From Acidobacteriota bacterium (lineage in GTDB: Bacteria > Acidobacteriota > Vicinamibacteria > Vicinamibacterales > CAVVIG01): a DNA stretch of 64,000 bases. Location of the stretch: the NCBI GenBank assembly GCA_018268955.1, contig JAFDVO010000004.1:248001-312000 (forward strand). The letters are read 5' to 3'. Position numbers and translations under genes: made by a program. The notes under the pieces are model-generated. The model did not search any database. It was not told the origin of the DNA and saw nothing but the letters and a program-made list of their open reading frames with translations. Positions within the stretch are counted from its first letter, which is position 1. Every line of letters begins with the position of its first letter. This document shows positions 6,899-14,716 of the stretch, in pieces.

Positions 6899-8221
6899 AT
6901 GTTCGAAGCACGGTTCAGCGCGGTGCGTGCACTGTTGGTGGGGGCGGCCATTGCCCTTCCGGCGGCGGCGTTCGCGGAGGTGCCGAAGAATCCGACTTTC
7001 ACCAAGGACATCGCGCCGATCTTCCAGGAGAAGTGCGAAGCCTGCCACCGGCCCGATTCGATCGCGCCGATGTCGCTCAAGACCTTCGCGGAAGTGCGCC
7101 CGTGGGTCCGCTCGATCAAGACGCGTGTCGAAGCTCGCAGCATGCCGCCGTGGCAGATCGACCGGTCGGTTGGCGTGCAGAAGTTCACGAACGACCGCTC
7201 CCTCACCGACGAGCAGTACGCGACGGTGATGAAGTGGATCGAGGCGGGCGCGCCGCAGGGCGACCCGAAGGACATGCCGGCGCCGAAGACCTGGCCTGAG
7301 GATCAGGGCTGGAACTTCGCCCACATGTTCGGCCAGAAGGAGCCCGACCTCATCGTGAAGTCGGATCCGTTCACCATGCCGGCGCTGTCGCAGGACGCGT
7401 GGGACAAGCGCATCACCGACGCGGGCATCACCGAGCCGCGCTGGGTTCGCGCCATCGAGATCCGGCCGAACACCGTGAAGGGCCGCCGCATCACGCACCA
7501 CGCCATCGCCTACCTCGAGCAGGACGAGCCGGGCGCCCAGCAGTCGTTCCTCCCGGTCCCGTTCATGGAATGGGCGGTCGGCAAGCAGGGCGAGCTCCAG
7601 CGTCCGGGCACCGGCAAGCTCCTCCTGCCGGGCGCGAAGTTCCACTGGGACATCCACTACTCGCAGGCCGGTGAGGAGATCACCAGCCAGGTCGAGATGG
7701 GCATCTACTTCTACCCGAAGGGGCAGGAGCCGAAGTACCGCACGCAGCTCTCGCTCGTGCCGGCGGCGCTCGGGACGATGGACATCCGCCCGAACACACT
7801 GTCGATGTCCGAGGGGTTCTACACGCTGCGCGACAACGCCCGCATTGAGAGCTTCCAGCCGCACATGCACCTGCGCGGCAAGGCCATGCAGGTCACCGCG
7901 CTATTCCCGAACGGCCAGCAGCAGGTCATCAGCTACATCAGCAACTTCGACTTCAACTGGATGACCACCTACCAGTACGCTGACGACGTGGCGCCGCTGC
8001 TGCCGAAGGGCACGATCCTCAAGGTCACCGCGTGGCACGACAACACGGCGGCCAAGAAGAGCAACCCTGACCCGAACCAGTGGGTCGGCTGGGGCGACCG
8101 CACGGTCGACGAAATGGCGCACGCCTGGATCAACATCGTCTACATGAACGATGCGGACTTCAAGGCGGAGCAGGAAGCGCGCCGCAACAAGAGCAACACC
8201 CAGCAGCAACAGCAGCAGTAG
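6899..8221 (+). CDS. Cytochrome c / PHM-like copper monooxygenase, secreted
   Basis: 440 residues. GAAGGAG lies 7 nt before the ATG. There is a signal peptide to about residue 26. A heme-binding motif C46-EA-C49-H50 begins a cytochrome c-type domain (about 30-130). The rest resembles the two-domain copper type II ascorbate-dependent monooxygenases (PHM/DBH). Ligand positions are filled: His200-His201 (THHAIAY), His253 (DIHY), His322 and His324 (PHMHLRG) and Met406 (DEMAHAW). In PHM these bind CuH and CuM and hydroxylate a C-H bond. The fused heme domain may supply electrons instead of ascorbate (inference). The tail is poly-Gln. The real substrate is unknown. Confidence 0.85.
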   Translation: MFEARFSAVRALLVGAAIALPAAAFAEVPKNPTFTKDIAPIFQEKCEACHRPDSIAPMSLKTFAEVRPWVRSIKTRVEARSMPPWQIDRSVGVQKFTNDRSLTDEQYATVMKWIEAGAPQGDPKDMPAPKTWPEDQGWNFAHMFGQKEPDLIVKSDPFTMPALSQDAWDKRITDAGITEPRWVRAIEIRPNTVKGRRITHHAIAYLEQDEPGAQQSFLPVPFMEWAVGKQGELQRPGTGKLLLPGAKFHWDIHYSQAGEEITSQVEMGIYFYPKGQEPKYRTQLSLVPAALGTMDIRPNTLSMSEGFYTLRDNARIESFQPHMHLRGKAMQVTALFPNGQQQVISYISNFDFNWMTTYQYADDVAPLLPKGTILKVTAWHDNTAAKKSNPDPNQWVGWGDRTVDEMAHAWINIVYMNDADFKAEQEARRNKSNTQQQQQQ

Positions 8222-8250
8222 CGTTCCGACCGCTGCACGGCGCGAAGTCC

Positions 8251-8303
8251 AAAAGGCACGAAGGCAAGGGAGCACCCGCTCTTTCGCCTTCGTGCCTTTT
8301 TTC
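8251..8303. terminator. Strong rho-independent terminator
   Basis: A perfect 15-bp stem, AAAAGGCACGAAGGC (8251-8265) with GCCTTCGTGCCTTTT (8286-8300), is followed by further T residues. It lies 30 bp after the monooxygenase stop. The leading A-run would also make it work in the reverse direction. Confidence 0.88.
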
Positions 8304-8321
8304 TTGCGGTGCCTCCCTCAG

Positions 8322-8392
8322 CCTCACCTGCCCGTCCTGCCCCACCTGCCCCACCTGCCCTTCCTGTCCTTCCTGCCCTGTCAGCCCTGCGA
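8322..8392. repeat. Nonamer tandem repeats (CCTGCCCNN)
   Basis: About eight units of a 9-nt word (CCTGCCCGT, CCTGCCCCA, CCTGCCCTT, CCTGTCCTT and so on) run in the spacer between the terminator and the gene at 8470. This is the 9-nt class of spacer repeat, also seen at 11621 and 40965. Confidence 0.75.
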
Positions 8393-8469
8393 GCATGGCC
8401 CGCCCTGCAGTTCCTGGCCGTCGAGGCGTTCCCGGCCGTGCCGCGTTCTCCCGATGCGATAATCAGCGC

Positions 8470-8742
8470 ATGGAACGCGCGCCGCTCGCGCAGGACACCT
8501 CTCTCGAAATCGAGGCCAGGCAGATCGACGCCTGGCGGCGGATGACCGTCGAGGAAAAGGCGACGCTCGTCACGAGCATGACCCAGGCAGTGCTCGACAT
8601 GGCGCTGGCTGGACTCGCCACGCGTTACCCGGGTGCGAGCGACTACGAACTCTGGCTGCGCCGGGCCATCCTGCTCCACGGCCGCGACCTCGCGGCGCGC
8701 GCCTATCCCGACATCGACCGGCTGGGGCTTCTCGACGAGTGA
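8470..8742 (+). CDS. Small protein of unknown function paired with a nucleotidyltransferase
   Basis: 90 residues, acidic and helix-rich with no signal peptide. It contains WRRMTVEEKATLV, and DYELWLRRAILLHG near the middle. Its stop overlaps the next start by 4 nt (GTGA), implying coupled translation with the nucleotidyltransferase. I do not recognise a named domain. The small-partner plus MNT-type arrangement resembles toxin-antitoxin or AbiE-like modules, but a function is not shown by the sequence. The start is the first ATG that leaves the protein clear of the repeat upstream. Confidence 0.72.
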   Translation: MERAPLAQDTSLEIEARQIDAWRRMTVEEKATLVTSMTQAVLDMALAGLATRYPGASDYELWLRRAILLHGRDLAARAYPDIDRLGLLDE

Positions 8743-9311
8743 GCGGGCCCATCGATTCCCTGGGTGTGGCTGTGCAGGTGCTCGACGCGCTGGAGGCAGT
8801 TGGCGCGCGAGGCACCATCGGCGGGTCAATCGCCGCGTCGTTCGCGGGAGAGCCACGGTCGACCATCGACATCGACGTCGTGACCGACCTCACTGACGAG
8901 CAGGTCACACCGCTGGTCGAGGCGCTGTCCGGTGAGTTCTATATCGACGAGCGCGGGCTGCGCCGGGCAGTGGCCACGAGCAGCAGCACGAATCTCATCC
9001 ACCAGTTGACGCAGATCAAGGTCGACATCTTCATCGCGGGAGGCACACCGCTAGACGAGCAGCAATTGCGCAGGAGGATGCCGGTCACCGTCGGTGGACG
9101 CCGCCTGTTCGTACATCCGCCGGAAGACATCCTCCTCCAGAAGCTGCGGTGGTATCGCGCCGGTGGTGAGGTGTCCGATCGACAGTGGCGAGACATCCAG
9201 GGGATCATCCGGGCTCAAGGCGCCAGGCTCGATCGCCCCTACCTGATGTCGGCCGCACCCTCGCTCGGCGTCGAGGACCTGTTACGCCGAGCGCTGCACG
9301 AAGCGATTTGA
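8739..9311 (+). CDS. Nucleotidyltransferase-fold protein (AbiEii/MNT-like)
   Basis: 190 residues with a GTG start overlapping the upstream stop. It carries the DNA polymerase beta-type nucleotidyltransferase signature: Gly-Gly-Ser (residues 28-30), Asp44-Ile-Asp46 and a third carboxylate, Asp96, in KVDIFIA. The later PEDILLQKLRWYRAG segment is typical of the AbiEii/DUF6036-like group. Such enzymes transfer nucleotides to RNA or protein and many act as toxins regulated by a small partner gene. All three metal-binding acids are present, so activity is plausible. The substrate is unknown. Confidence 0.8.
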   Translation: MSGPIDSLGVAVQVLDALEAVGARGTIGGSIAASFAGEPRSTIDIDVVTDLTDEQVTPLVEALSGEFYIDERGLRRAVATSSSTNLIHQLTQIKVDIFIAGGTPLDEQQLRRRMPVTVGGRRLFVHPPEDILLQKLRWYRAGGEVSDRQWRDIQGIIRAQGARLDRPYLMSAAPSLGVEDLLRRALHEAI

Positions 9312-9357
9312 GCCCGACCGATCCCTCACACGCGGCGCGTGCGTCGATCAGCGACAC

Positions 9358-9600
9358 TGAACCGCTGGTGCCACGTCGAGTCAGCGCCGGCGCCGGTTCT
9401 GCGACGACCGCCTCGACCAGACACGGCCGCCCATCACCTGTTGCGGCCACTCCGCGGCGCAGGGCGGCCGTCAGCCAGCGGGCGTGGACACGTGCTCCCC
9501 GGCGACACCCTGGCTTCTTGCAAGCATCGGAAAGTCGATGTCTGGCATCGCGGCAGTGCCGAGTGCGACGGCAAGCACAGCCATCGCCACCGGTGCCGGG
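9358..9600 (-). pseudogene. Decayed C-terminal fragment of a thiamine-pyrophosphate enzyme
   Basis: On the minus strand one frame reads ALGTAAMPDIDFPMLARSQG then VAGEHVSTPA. After a one-step frame change it continues LTAALRRGVA, then GDGRPCLVEAVVAEP. This is the usual end of acetolactate-synthase/benzoylformate-decarboxylase-like TPP enzymes (DIDF..LAR..GV..., TP.DL..ALRR, GRP.LVEVVV). No start or upstream domains are found, and a frameshift lies near 9480. I interpret it as a gene remnant in the 424-bp gap before the DHOD-like gene. The rest of the gap (9312-9357, 9601-9735) shows nothing clear. Confidence 0.5.
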
Positions 9601-9735
9601 AATCCGGCGCGTCGCCTACGGAAGACCGCTTCCAATCGAGCCGATCGACTGAATGGACGGACATTCCTGTGTGCGGGCCGGGGCAGCGGACTTGCACCCA
9701 TCGTCACTGAACCCGTGCATCTCAGGAGGCCGGCA

Positions 9736-10743
9736 ATGGACCTCTCGACGACCTACCTCGGACTCGCGCTCGCGCATCCATTCATGGCGGGCGCCTCGCC
9801 GCTCTCCGATCAGCTCGACGTCGTGCGCCGGCTCGAGGACGGCGGCGCCGCGGCGGTCGTCCTCCGCTCGCTCTTCGAAGAACAGATTACCTTCCACACG
9901 GGAGGCAAGATCCGGCAGCGGGACCCGAACGAAGCAGAGTTCGCAGCGGCGCTGGCGCATTTTCCCGATGCGGACGCCTATTCCCTCACACCAGACGGAT
10001 ACCTCGAACACCTCCGTCGCGTGAAGGCCGCCGTGTCCATCCCCGTGATGGCGTCCCTGAACGGCACGACAAGCGAGGCGTGGATCCGCTTCGCCGCACG
10101 CCTGCCCGAGGCGGGCGCCGATGCCGTGGAGATCAACATGTACGACGTGATCTCCGATCCGCGTCGCTCTGCCCTTGCAGTGGAGACCGAGTTGAGGGAC
10201 CTTGTGCTCGAACTGAAGCGCGCCGTCCGGATCCCGATCGCGATGAAGCTCTCCCCGTACTACACGGCGGTCGGCCATCTCGCGCACAGGCTCGACGAGG
10301 CCTGTGTCGACGGCCTGGTGCTGTTTAACCGCTTCTACCAGCCGGACATCGACCTGACGACGATGACGATTGGGCCGAGGCTGGAACTGTCGTCGAGTGC
10401 GGAGCTGCCGCTGCGGCTGCAGTGGATCGCGCTGCTCCACGGACGCGTGCGTGCGTCGCTTGCCCTGTCCGGCGGCGTGTCTCAGCCGGCCGACGGCATC
10501 AAGGCGGTGCTCGCCGGTGCGGACGCGGTGCAGATGGTCTCGGCGGTGCTTCGAGACGGCCCGTCGAAGTTCGCGGCGATGCGCGACGGGCTGCGGGCGT
10601 TCATGAACGAGCGCGGCTTCACCAGCGTCGCTCAGATGAAGGGGCACGTGAGCTTCGCGAATGCCGAAGATCCGATGGCCTTCCAGCGTGCGCACTACAT
10701 CCGGACGCTCCAAAGCTGGAAACTCGCGCCCGACGCCGCATAG
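9736..10743 (+). CDS. Dihydroorotate dehydrogenase-like protein
   Basis: 335 residues. AGGAGG lies 6 nt before the ATG. An FMN TIM-barrel with LGLALAHPFMAGASPLS at the N-terminus, substrate/FMN region VEINMYD, the Lys-containing strand IAMKLSPYYT, and the phosphate-binding end SGGVSQPADGIKAVLAGAD. This belongs to the group of DHOD-like proteins distinct from true PyrD. Its members often sit near pyruvate:ferredoxin oxidoreductase, but no such gene is in view. The true reaction is not established, so pyrimidine synthesis should not be assumed. Confidence 0.85.
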   Translation: MDLSTTYLGLALAHPFMAGASPLSDQLDVVRRLEDGGAAAVVLRSLFEEQITFHTGGKIRQRDPNEAEFAAALAHFPDADAYSLTPDGYLEHLRRVKAAVSIPVMASLNGTTSEAWIRFAARLPEAGADAVEINMYDVISDPRRSALAVETELRDLVLELKRAVRIPIAMKLSPYYTAVGHLAHRLDEACVDGLVLFNRFYQPDIDLTTMTIGPRLELSSSAELPLRLQWIALLHGRVRASLALSGGVSQPADGIKAVLAGADAVQMVSAVLRDGPSKFAAMRDGLRAFMNERGFTSVAQMKGHVSFANAEDPMAFQRAHYIRTLQSWKLAPDAA

Positions 10744-10754
10744 AGCGGCATCAA

Positions 10755-10796
10755 GGAAGTGAGAAGTCAGACGTCAGACGTCAGAAGTGAATACAA
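10755..10796. repeat. Heptamer repeats, AGAAGTC/AGACGTC family
   Basis: Units GGAAGTG, AGAAGTC, AGACGTC, AGACGTC, AGAAGTG follow one another at period 7, filling the 72-bp spacer between the DHOD-like and hydrolase genes. These are the same words as at 3231 and 32672. Confidence 0.75.
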
Positions 10797-10815
10797 TCGT
10801 CCGTCCGAATTGCCT

Positions 10816-11538
10816 ATGACCGAAACGACCCTGACGTTGCCCACTGCCGACGGTCCGATGCGCGCGTTTCGCGTGGCGCCCGATGGCGACGCGCGCCTGC
10901 CCGCCCTGCTGGTGATCCAGGAGGCGTTCGGCGTCAACAACCACATTCGCAACGTCTGCCGACGCGTGGCCGCGCACGGCTACGTCACGCTGGCTCCGGA
11001 GCTGTTCCACCGGACGGGCGAAGGGGTGGAGCTTGGCTACACCGACATGCCGCAGGTGATGCCGCACTTCTCGAAGCTCACCAACCCGGGCATCCTCATG
11101 GACATCCAGACGGGTCTCGCCGCGCTCCGGGCGGACGCGCGGGTGGACCCGAGCCGCATCGGCGTGATCGGGTTCTGTGTCGGCGGATTCTCCACGTTCC
11201 TGGCGGCGGAGAAGACCGACGCGGCCGTGTTCGTCGCGTTCTACGGCGGCGGCATCCTGCGCGCGCGACCGGGCATTGCGCTCGAGCCGTTGATCGGCGA
11301 CGCCGACGAGATCCGCAGGCCGATTCTCCTGATGTTCGGAGGACAGGATCAGTCCATTCCTCCCGCCGACGTCGACGAGATCGACGCCACCCTCACGCGG
11401 CTCGCAAAGGTGCACCAGACGGTCACGCTGCCCGATGGCGGGCACGGGTTCGCATGCGACGACCGCGCAGCGTACCACCAGCCGTCGAACGACGAGGCGT
11501 GGCGCATCACCTACGAGTGGCTCGGGCGGAATCTCTGA
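10816..11538 (+). CDS. Dienelactone hydrolase family protein
   Basis: 240 residues, alpha/beta hydrolase fold. The catalytic triad typical of dienelactone hydrolases is visible: Cys121 in GFCVGG, Asp178 in GGQDQSIP and His210 in GGHGF, with Glu36 in the IQEAFG motif that activates the Cys. No signal peptide, so it is cytoplasmic. The family opens lactone rings such as dienelactone in chloroaromatic degradation. No other catabolic genes of that pathway are nearby, so the physiological substrate is open. Confidence 0.9.
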   Translation: MTETTLTLPTADGPMRAFRVAPDGDARLPALLVIQEAFGVNNHIRNVCRRVAAHGYVTLAPELFHRTGEGVELGYTDMPQVMPHFSKLTNPGILMDIQTGLAALRADARVDPSRIGVIGFCVGGFSTFLAAEKTDAAVFVAFYGGGILRARPGIALEPLIGDADEIRRPILLMFGGQDQSIPPADVDEIDATLTRLAKVHQTVTLPDGGHGFACDDRAAYHQPSNDEAWRITYEWLGRNL

Positions 11539-11584
11539 CGAGGGCAGCCCGGGCAGCGGGAGCTGGCACGACTGCGGCTGGCGA

Positions 11585-11606
11585 CGGCGGGGCTAAAGCC
11601 CCGCCG
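11585..11606. terminator. GC-rich palindrome in a convergent spacer
   Basis: CGGCGGGGCT (11585-11594) and AGCCCCGCCG (11597-11606) form a perfect 10-bp inverted repeat around AA. It lies 46 bp after the hydrolase stop and before the oppositely oriented TonB receptor end, so it could terminate both. There is no T-run. It could instead be a REP-like element. Confidence 0.5.
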
Positions 11607-11620
11607 CTACGATTTCAAAC

Positions 11621-11719
11621 TCCCGGCCCTCCCGGCCCTCCCGACCCTCCCGGCCTTCCTGGCCCTCCCGGCCCTCCCGGCCCTCCCGGCCCTCCCGAGC
11701 CTCCCGGCCCCGCCAGCCC
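11621..11719. repeat. Nonamer tandem repeats (CCCGGCCCT)
   Basis: About eleven units of CCCGGCCCT with single-base variants (CCCGACCCT, CCCGGCCTT, CCTGGCCCT, CCCGAGCCT) run up to the stop codon of the TonB receptor on the minus strand. Confidence 0.8.
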
Positions 11720-14578
11720 TCAGAACCGCACGCGCAGAGCGAACTGGAACGTGCGCGCGTCGGCGACCGCCGTCGGCTGGTTGAACGTCGACACCGGATT
11801 CAACGGATACGCACCGGTCCCGAAGTTGGTGTTGCGCGTGAGGATGTTGCGTCGGTTCGTCACGTTGAACGCCTCGACGACCCCTTCGACCCGGGCCGTC
11901 CCCAGCTTCGCGCTGCGTGACAGCCGCAGGTTGACCGACAGGTAATCGCTGCCCTTCCCCGCGTTCCGCTCGATGAACTGCCCGTCGACAACCGGGCGCC
12001 CAGCCGTGCCCTGTATGGTCGTCACCCCCGACGTGATGTTGAACGGCAATGCCGAATACGCCTGCACCATTCCACTCACCTGGAAGCCGTGCGCCAGTTT
12101 CTGCCACGCCGTCTGCGCCGGCGACATCGGGGTGTTCACGGTCGCGTTCACGACCAGCCGATGCCGCTGGTCGTCATCCGAACGTCCCCAGTCCTTCGAG
12201 ACGTCGAACGGATCGATCGGGGAGCTGAAGAAGAACTCGCCGACGTTGTTCATCGACGTGGACAGCGTGTAGCTGACGCGATAGGAACCCCAGCTCGCGG
12301 GACGCTGCACGAACGACATGTGCAGCCCGTGGTAATTCGACGATCCTGCCGAGGAGTACTGGCTGTTGTTCGCGTAGGCCGCGTTGGGTCGGCACCCGTT
12401 GTTCGCCCCGGTCGCGACGCAGGACGGCACGTTCTGGTTGATCGACATCAGCAGCCCAATGCCGCGGACGTATTGGTACCCGATGCTGGCGGTCGCCCCC
12501 TGCCCGATCTGTCGCTCCACTTCGAGGCTTCCCTGGCGCGAATACGCATTCTGCAGGTGCCTGTCCATCGTCGTCAGGTTGACGAGCGTGACCGACGGGA
12601 CAGCGGACGGCAGGATGTTCGGAAACACCGGTGCGCCCGCCTGGGTCGGCGACAGGCTGATGCTGATCTGCTGAAGGTTCGCGAGGTCGGTCGTGTTGTT
12701 GGCGGAAAGCAGCGCGTTCGCGAGCGCCCGCAGCGGGACGCGATCGAAGTAGAGGCCTGCACCGCCGCGAACGATCGTCGTGCGCGAGGCGAACGGAGAC
12801 CAGGCGAAGCCGATGCGCGGCGAGAGGTTGTTCCGATCCGTGCTGATCGTCTCGAGCATCTGGAGGTCGTAGCGCAGCCCGAGGTTCAGCGTGAGCGACG
12901 AGCTGGCCTTCCACTCGTCCTGCGCGTAGAGCCCCACGTTCGGGTTCGTCTGGTGGATGTCGGCCACGCCGAAGGTCTGCGTGAAGCCGGAGTTGTTGTA
13001 GGTGCCGCTCAGGAAGTTCGCCAGCGACGAGAACGTGTACGACCCGCGATACGACCGCGGGTAGTTGATCGTGTCGCTGTTGAAGATGGCGTCAACGCCC
13101 GCACGAAAGGCGTGCGCCCCACGCTGGTGCGAGAGGCTGTCGACCACCTGCACCATCGTGTTGCGCCGCTGCTGCGGGCTGCCTGACAGCGTGCCGAACG
13201 ACGCAACCCCTGAAATGCTCACCGCTGGCCCGACCCGATCGGTCGAGAGCGCCTGCAGATCGCTGTGCACGACCTGCGCGCGCGTCTCGTTCACCGTGCG
13301 CGAAGACAGCGTCCACACGTTGCTCACCGCGAACGCCTGGTCTCGGTTGTCGAGCCCCGCGGACGCCGAGGGCGCGTTCAGCCCGCCCGCGCCACGCGAG
13401 TTGCTGGACGAGATGTCGTACAGGCTGTAGCGCACCGACAGCTGATCGCGACCGCTCACCTGATGGTCGATCTTGCCGAGCAGGTTCGTGCTGTTGACCG
13501 GGTTCGGGTAGATGCCGGTCGTGACCAGCTGTCCTGGGTACCCGACCGCCGCGAGCCTTGCATTGATGATGTCCACGTTGGCTGGCGAGATGGTCGTCAC
13601 GCCGGTCTGATCCAGGTTCCGCTGCTCCACGTTCGCGAAGTAGAACGTCCGGTCCTTCGCCAACGGGCCTCCGACGCTGAGGCCGTACTGCTTCTGCGAC
13701 ATGGGCAACTTCGTCCCGGTCAGCGCGTTCCTGGCATTGAAGTTGTCGTCGCGGAAGTAGCCATAGACATCGCCGCGCGAGGCGTTCGTCCCGCTCTTCG
13801 TCACGACGTTGACGTAGCCGCCCAGGGCGCGCCCGAGTTCAGCCTGGCCACCAGACGTCACAACCTGGAACTGGTCCACCGCATCCACGGTGTACGGGAT
13901 CCCGCTCAGCCCCGCTGCGTCATCGTTCGCCGACAGGCCGTCGACGATGAAGTTGTTGGAGAGGTTGCGCTGGCTGCCGACCGAGATGCCCTGGCCGGGC
14001 ACCGCGGAGGTCTCGGCGAAGAGCTGCGTGCTGGCGGTGTTCGTGGGCGACACGCCGGGCACGAGCAGCGCGAGGTCCAGGAAGTTGCGGCCGTTCATCG
14101 GCAGCGTGCGCACTTCCTCCTGGGCAATGGTGCCCGCAATCTGGCTCCGGGCCGCTTCGATCACCGGCACGGCCGCGACGACGTCGACGCTGGTATCCAC
14201 GCCCGCCACCGCCATGACGAGCGGTACCTCGAAGGCCGAGCCGACCGTCAGCGTCAGCGTCCGCTTCACGTCGACGAACCCCTGCAGGGTCGCCGTCAGC
14301 GTGTAGGGCCCCAGCTTCAAGTACGGAAAGCGGAAACGCCCGTCGCTGTCGGTGCTCGTCTCGACAGTGAGGTTCGTCTCCGTCTGCACGGCCACCACGC
14401 GCACGCCGGGCACGACCATGCCCTGCTGATCCACGATGCGCCCGCTGATGCTCGCCTGGTTCACCGATTCCTGGGCGCCAGCGAGGCCCGCGAGGCTGAA
14501 CAGCATGGCCACGACACACGACAACGAGCGGATCAGGTATGCGCGGCTGACGAACGGGGAAATCCGAAGGACGGTCAT
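11720..14578 (-). CDS. TonB-dependent receptor, Oar-like with CarboxypepD_reg domain
   Basis: 952 residues. A signal peptide (core AMLFSLAGLAG) ends near GAQE. Residues about 42-125 form the CarboxypepD_reg-like beta-sandwich (SISGRIVDQQGMVVPGVRV). A TonB plug follows (about 130-260, with FIVDGLSAND and GGYVNVVTKSGTN), then a 22-strand-type barrel ending in the aromatic-terminated FQFALRVRF. This is the outer-membrane Oar family common in Acidobacteria. The ligand is unknown and probably a large nutrient or oligomer. It is less similar to the three receptors at 41-53 kb than those are to each other. Confidence 0.9.
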   Translation of the reverse strand: MTVLRISPFVSRAYLIRSLSCVVAMLFSLAGLAGAQESVNQASISGRIVDQQGMVVPGVRVVAVQTETNLTVETSTDSDGRFRFPYLKLGPYTLTATLQGFVDVKRTLTLTVGSAFEVPLVMAVAGVDTSVDVVAAVPVIEAARSQIAGTIAQEEVRTLPMNGRNFLDLALLVPGVSPTNTASTQLFAETSAVPGQGISVGSQRNLSNNFIVDGLSANDDAAGLSGIPYTVDAVDQFQVVTSGGQAELGRALGGYVNVVTKSGTNASRGDVYGYFRDDNFNARNALTGTKLPMSQKQYGLSVGGPLAKDRTFYFANVEQRNLDQTGVTTISPANVDIINARLAAVGYPGQLVTTGIYPNPVNSTNLLGKIDHQVSGRDQLSVRYSLYDISSSNSRGAGGLNAPSASAGLDNRDQAFAVSNVWTLSSRTVNETRAQVVHSDLQALSTDRVGPAVSISGVASFGTLSGSPQQRRNTMVQVVDSLSHQRGAHAFRAGVDAIFNSDTINYPRSYRGSYTFSSLANFLSGTYNNSGFTQTFGVADIHQTNPNVGLYAQDEWKASSSLTLNLGLRYDLQMLETISTDRNNLSPRIGFAWSPFASRTTIVRGGAGLYFDRVPLRALANALLSANNTTDLANLQQISISLSPTQAGAPVFPNILPSAVPSVTLVNLTTMDRHLQNAYSRQGSLEVERQIGQGATASIGYQYVRGIGLLMSINQNVPSCVATGANNGCRPNAAYANNSQYSSAGSSNYHGLHMSFVQRPASWGSYRVSYTLSTSMNNVGEFFFSSPIDPFDVSKDWGRSDDDQRHRLVVNATVNTPMSPAQTAWQKLAHGFQVSGMVQAYSALPFNITSGVTTIQGTAGRPVVDGQFIERNAGKGSDYLSVNLRLSRSAKLGTARVEGVVEAFNVTNRRNILTRNTNFGTGAYPLNPVSTFNQPTAVADARTFQFALRVRF

Positions 14579-14716
14579 GACGCGTCAGTCTAGCCAAGGC
14601 TCCCGCGTCGAGAGCCGCCTCGCCTGTCCCAATGCCGCGAACGGTGCGGCTGGTGCAGCGAACCGGCACGATGCAGCTTGCAGTGCAGCCGAGGCAGCCG
14701 CTAGATTCCTCTCAGG

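Noticed and set aside
9312-9735. Small genes on + strand in the gap
   Set aside because: The open frames lack ribosome-binding sites and domain-like content. The only meaningful signal is the minus-strand TPP-enzyme remnant.
11973-14593. Long + strand open frames opposite the TonB receptor
   Set aside because: Arg/His/Val-rich shadow translations; the minus-strand protein has a full domain layout and signal peptide.
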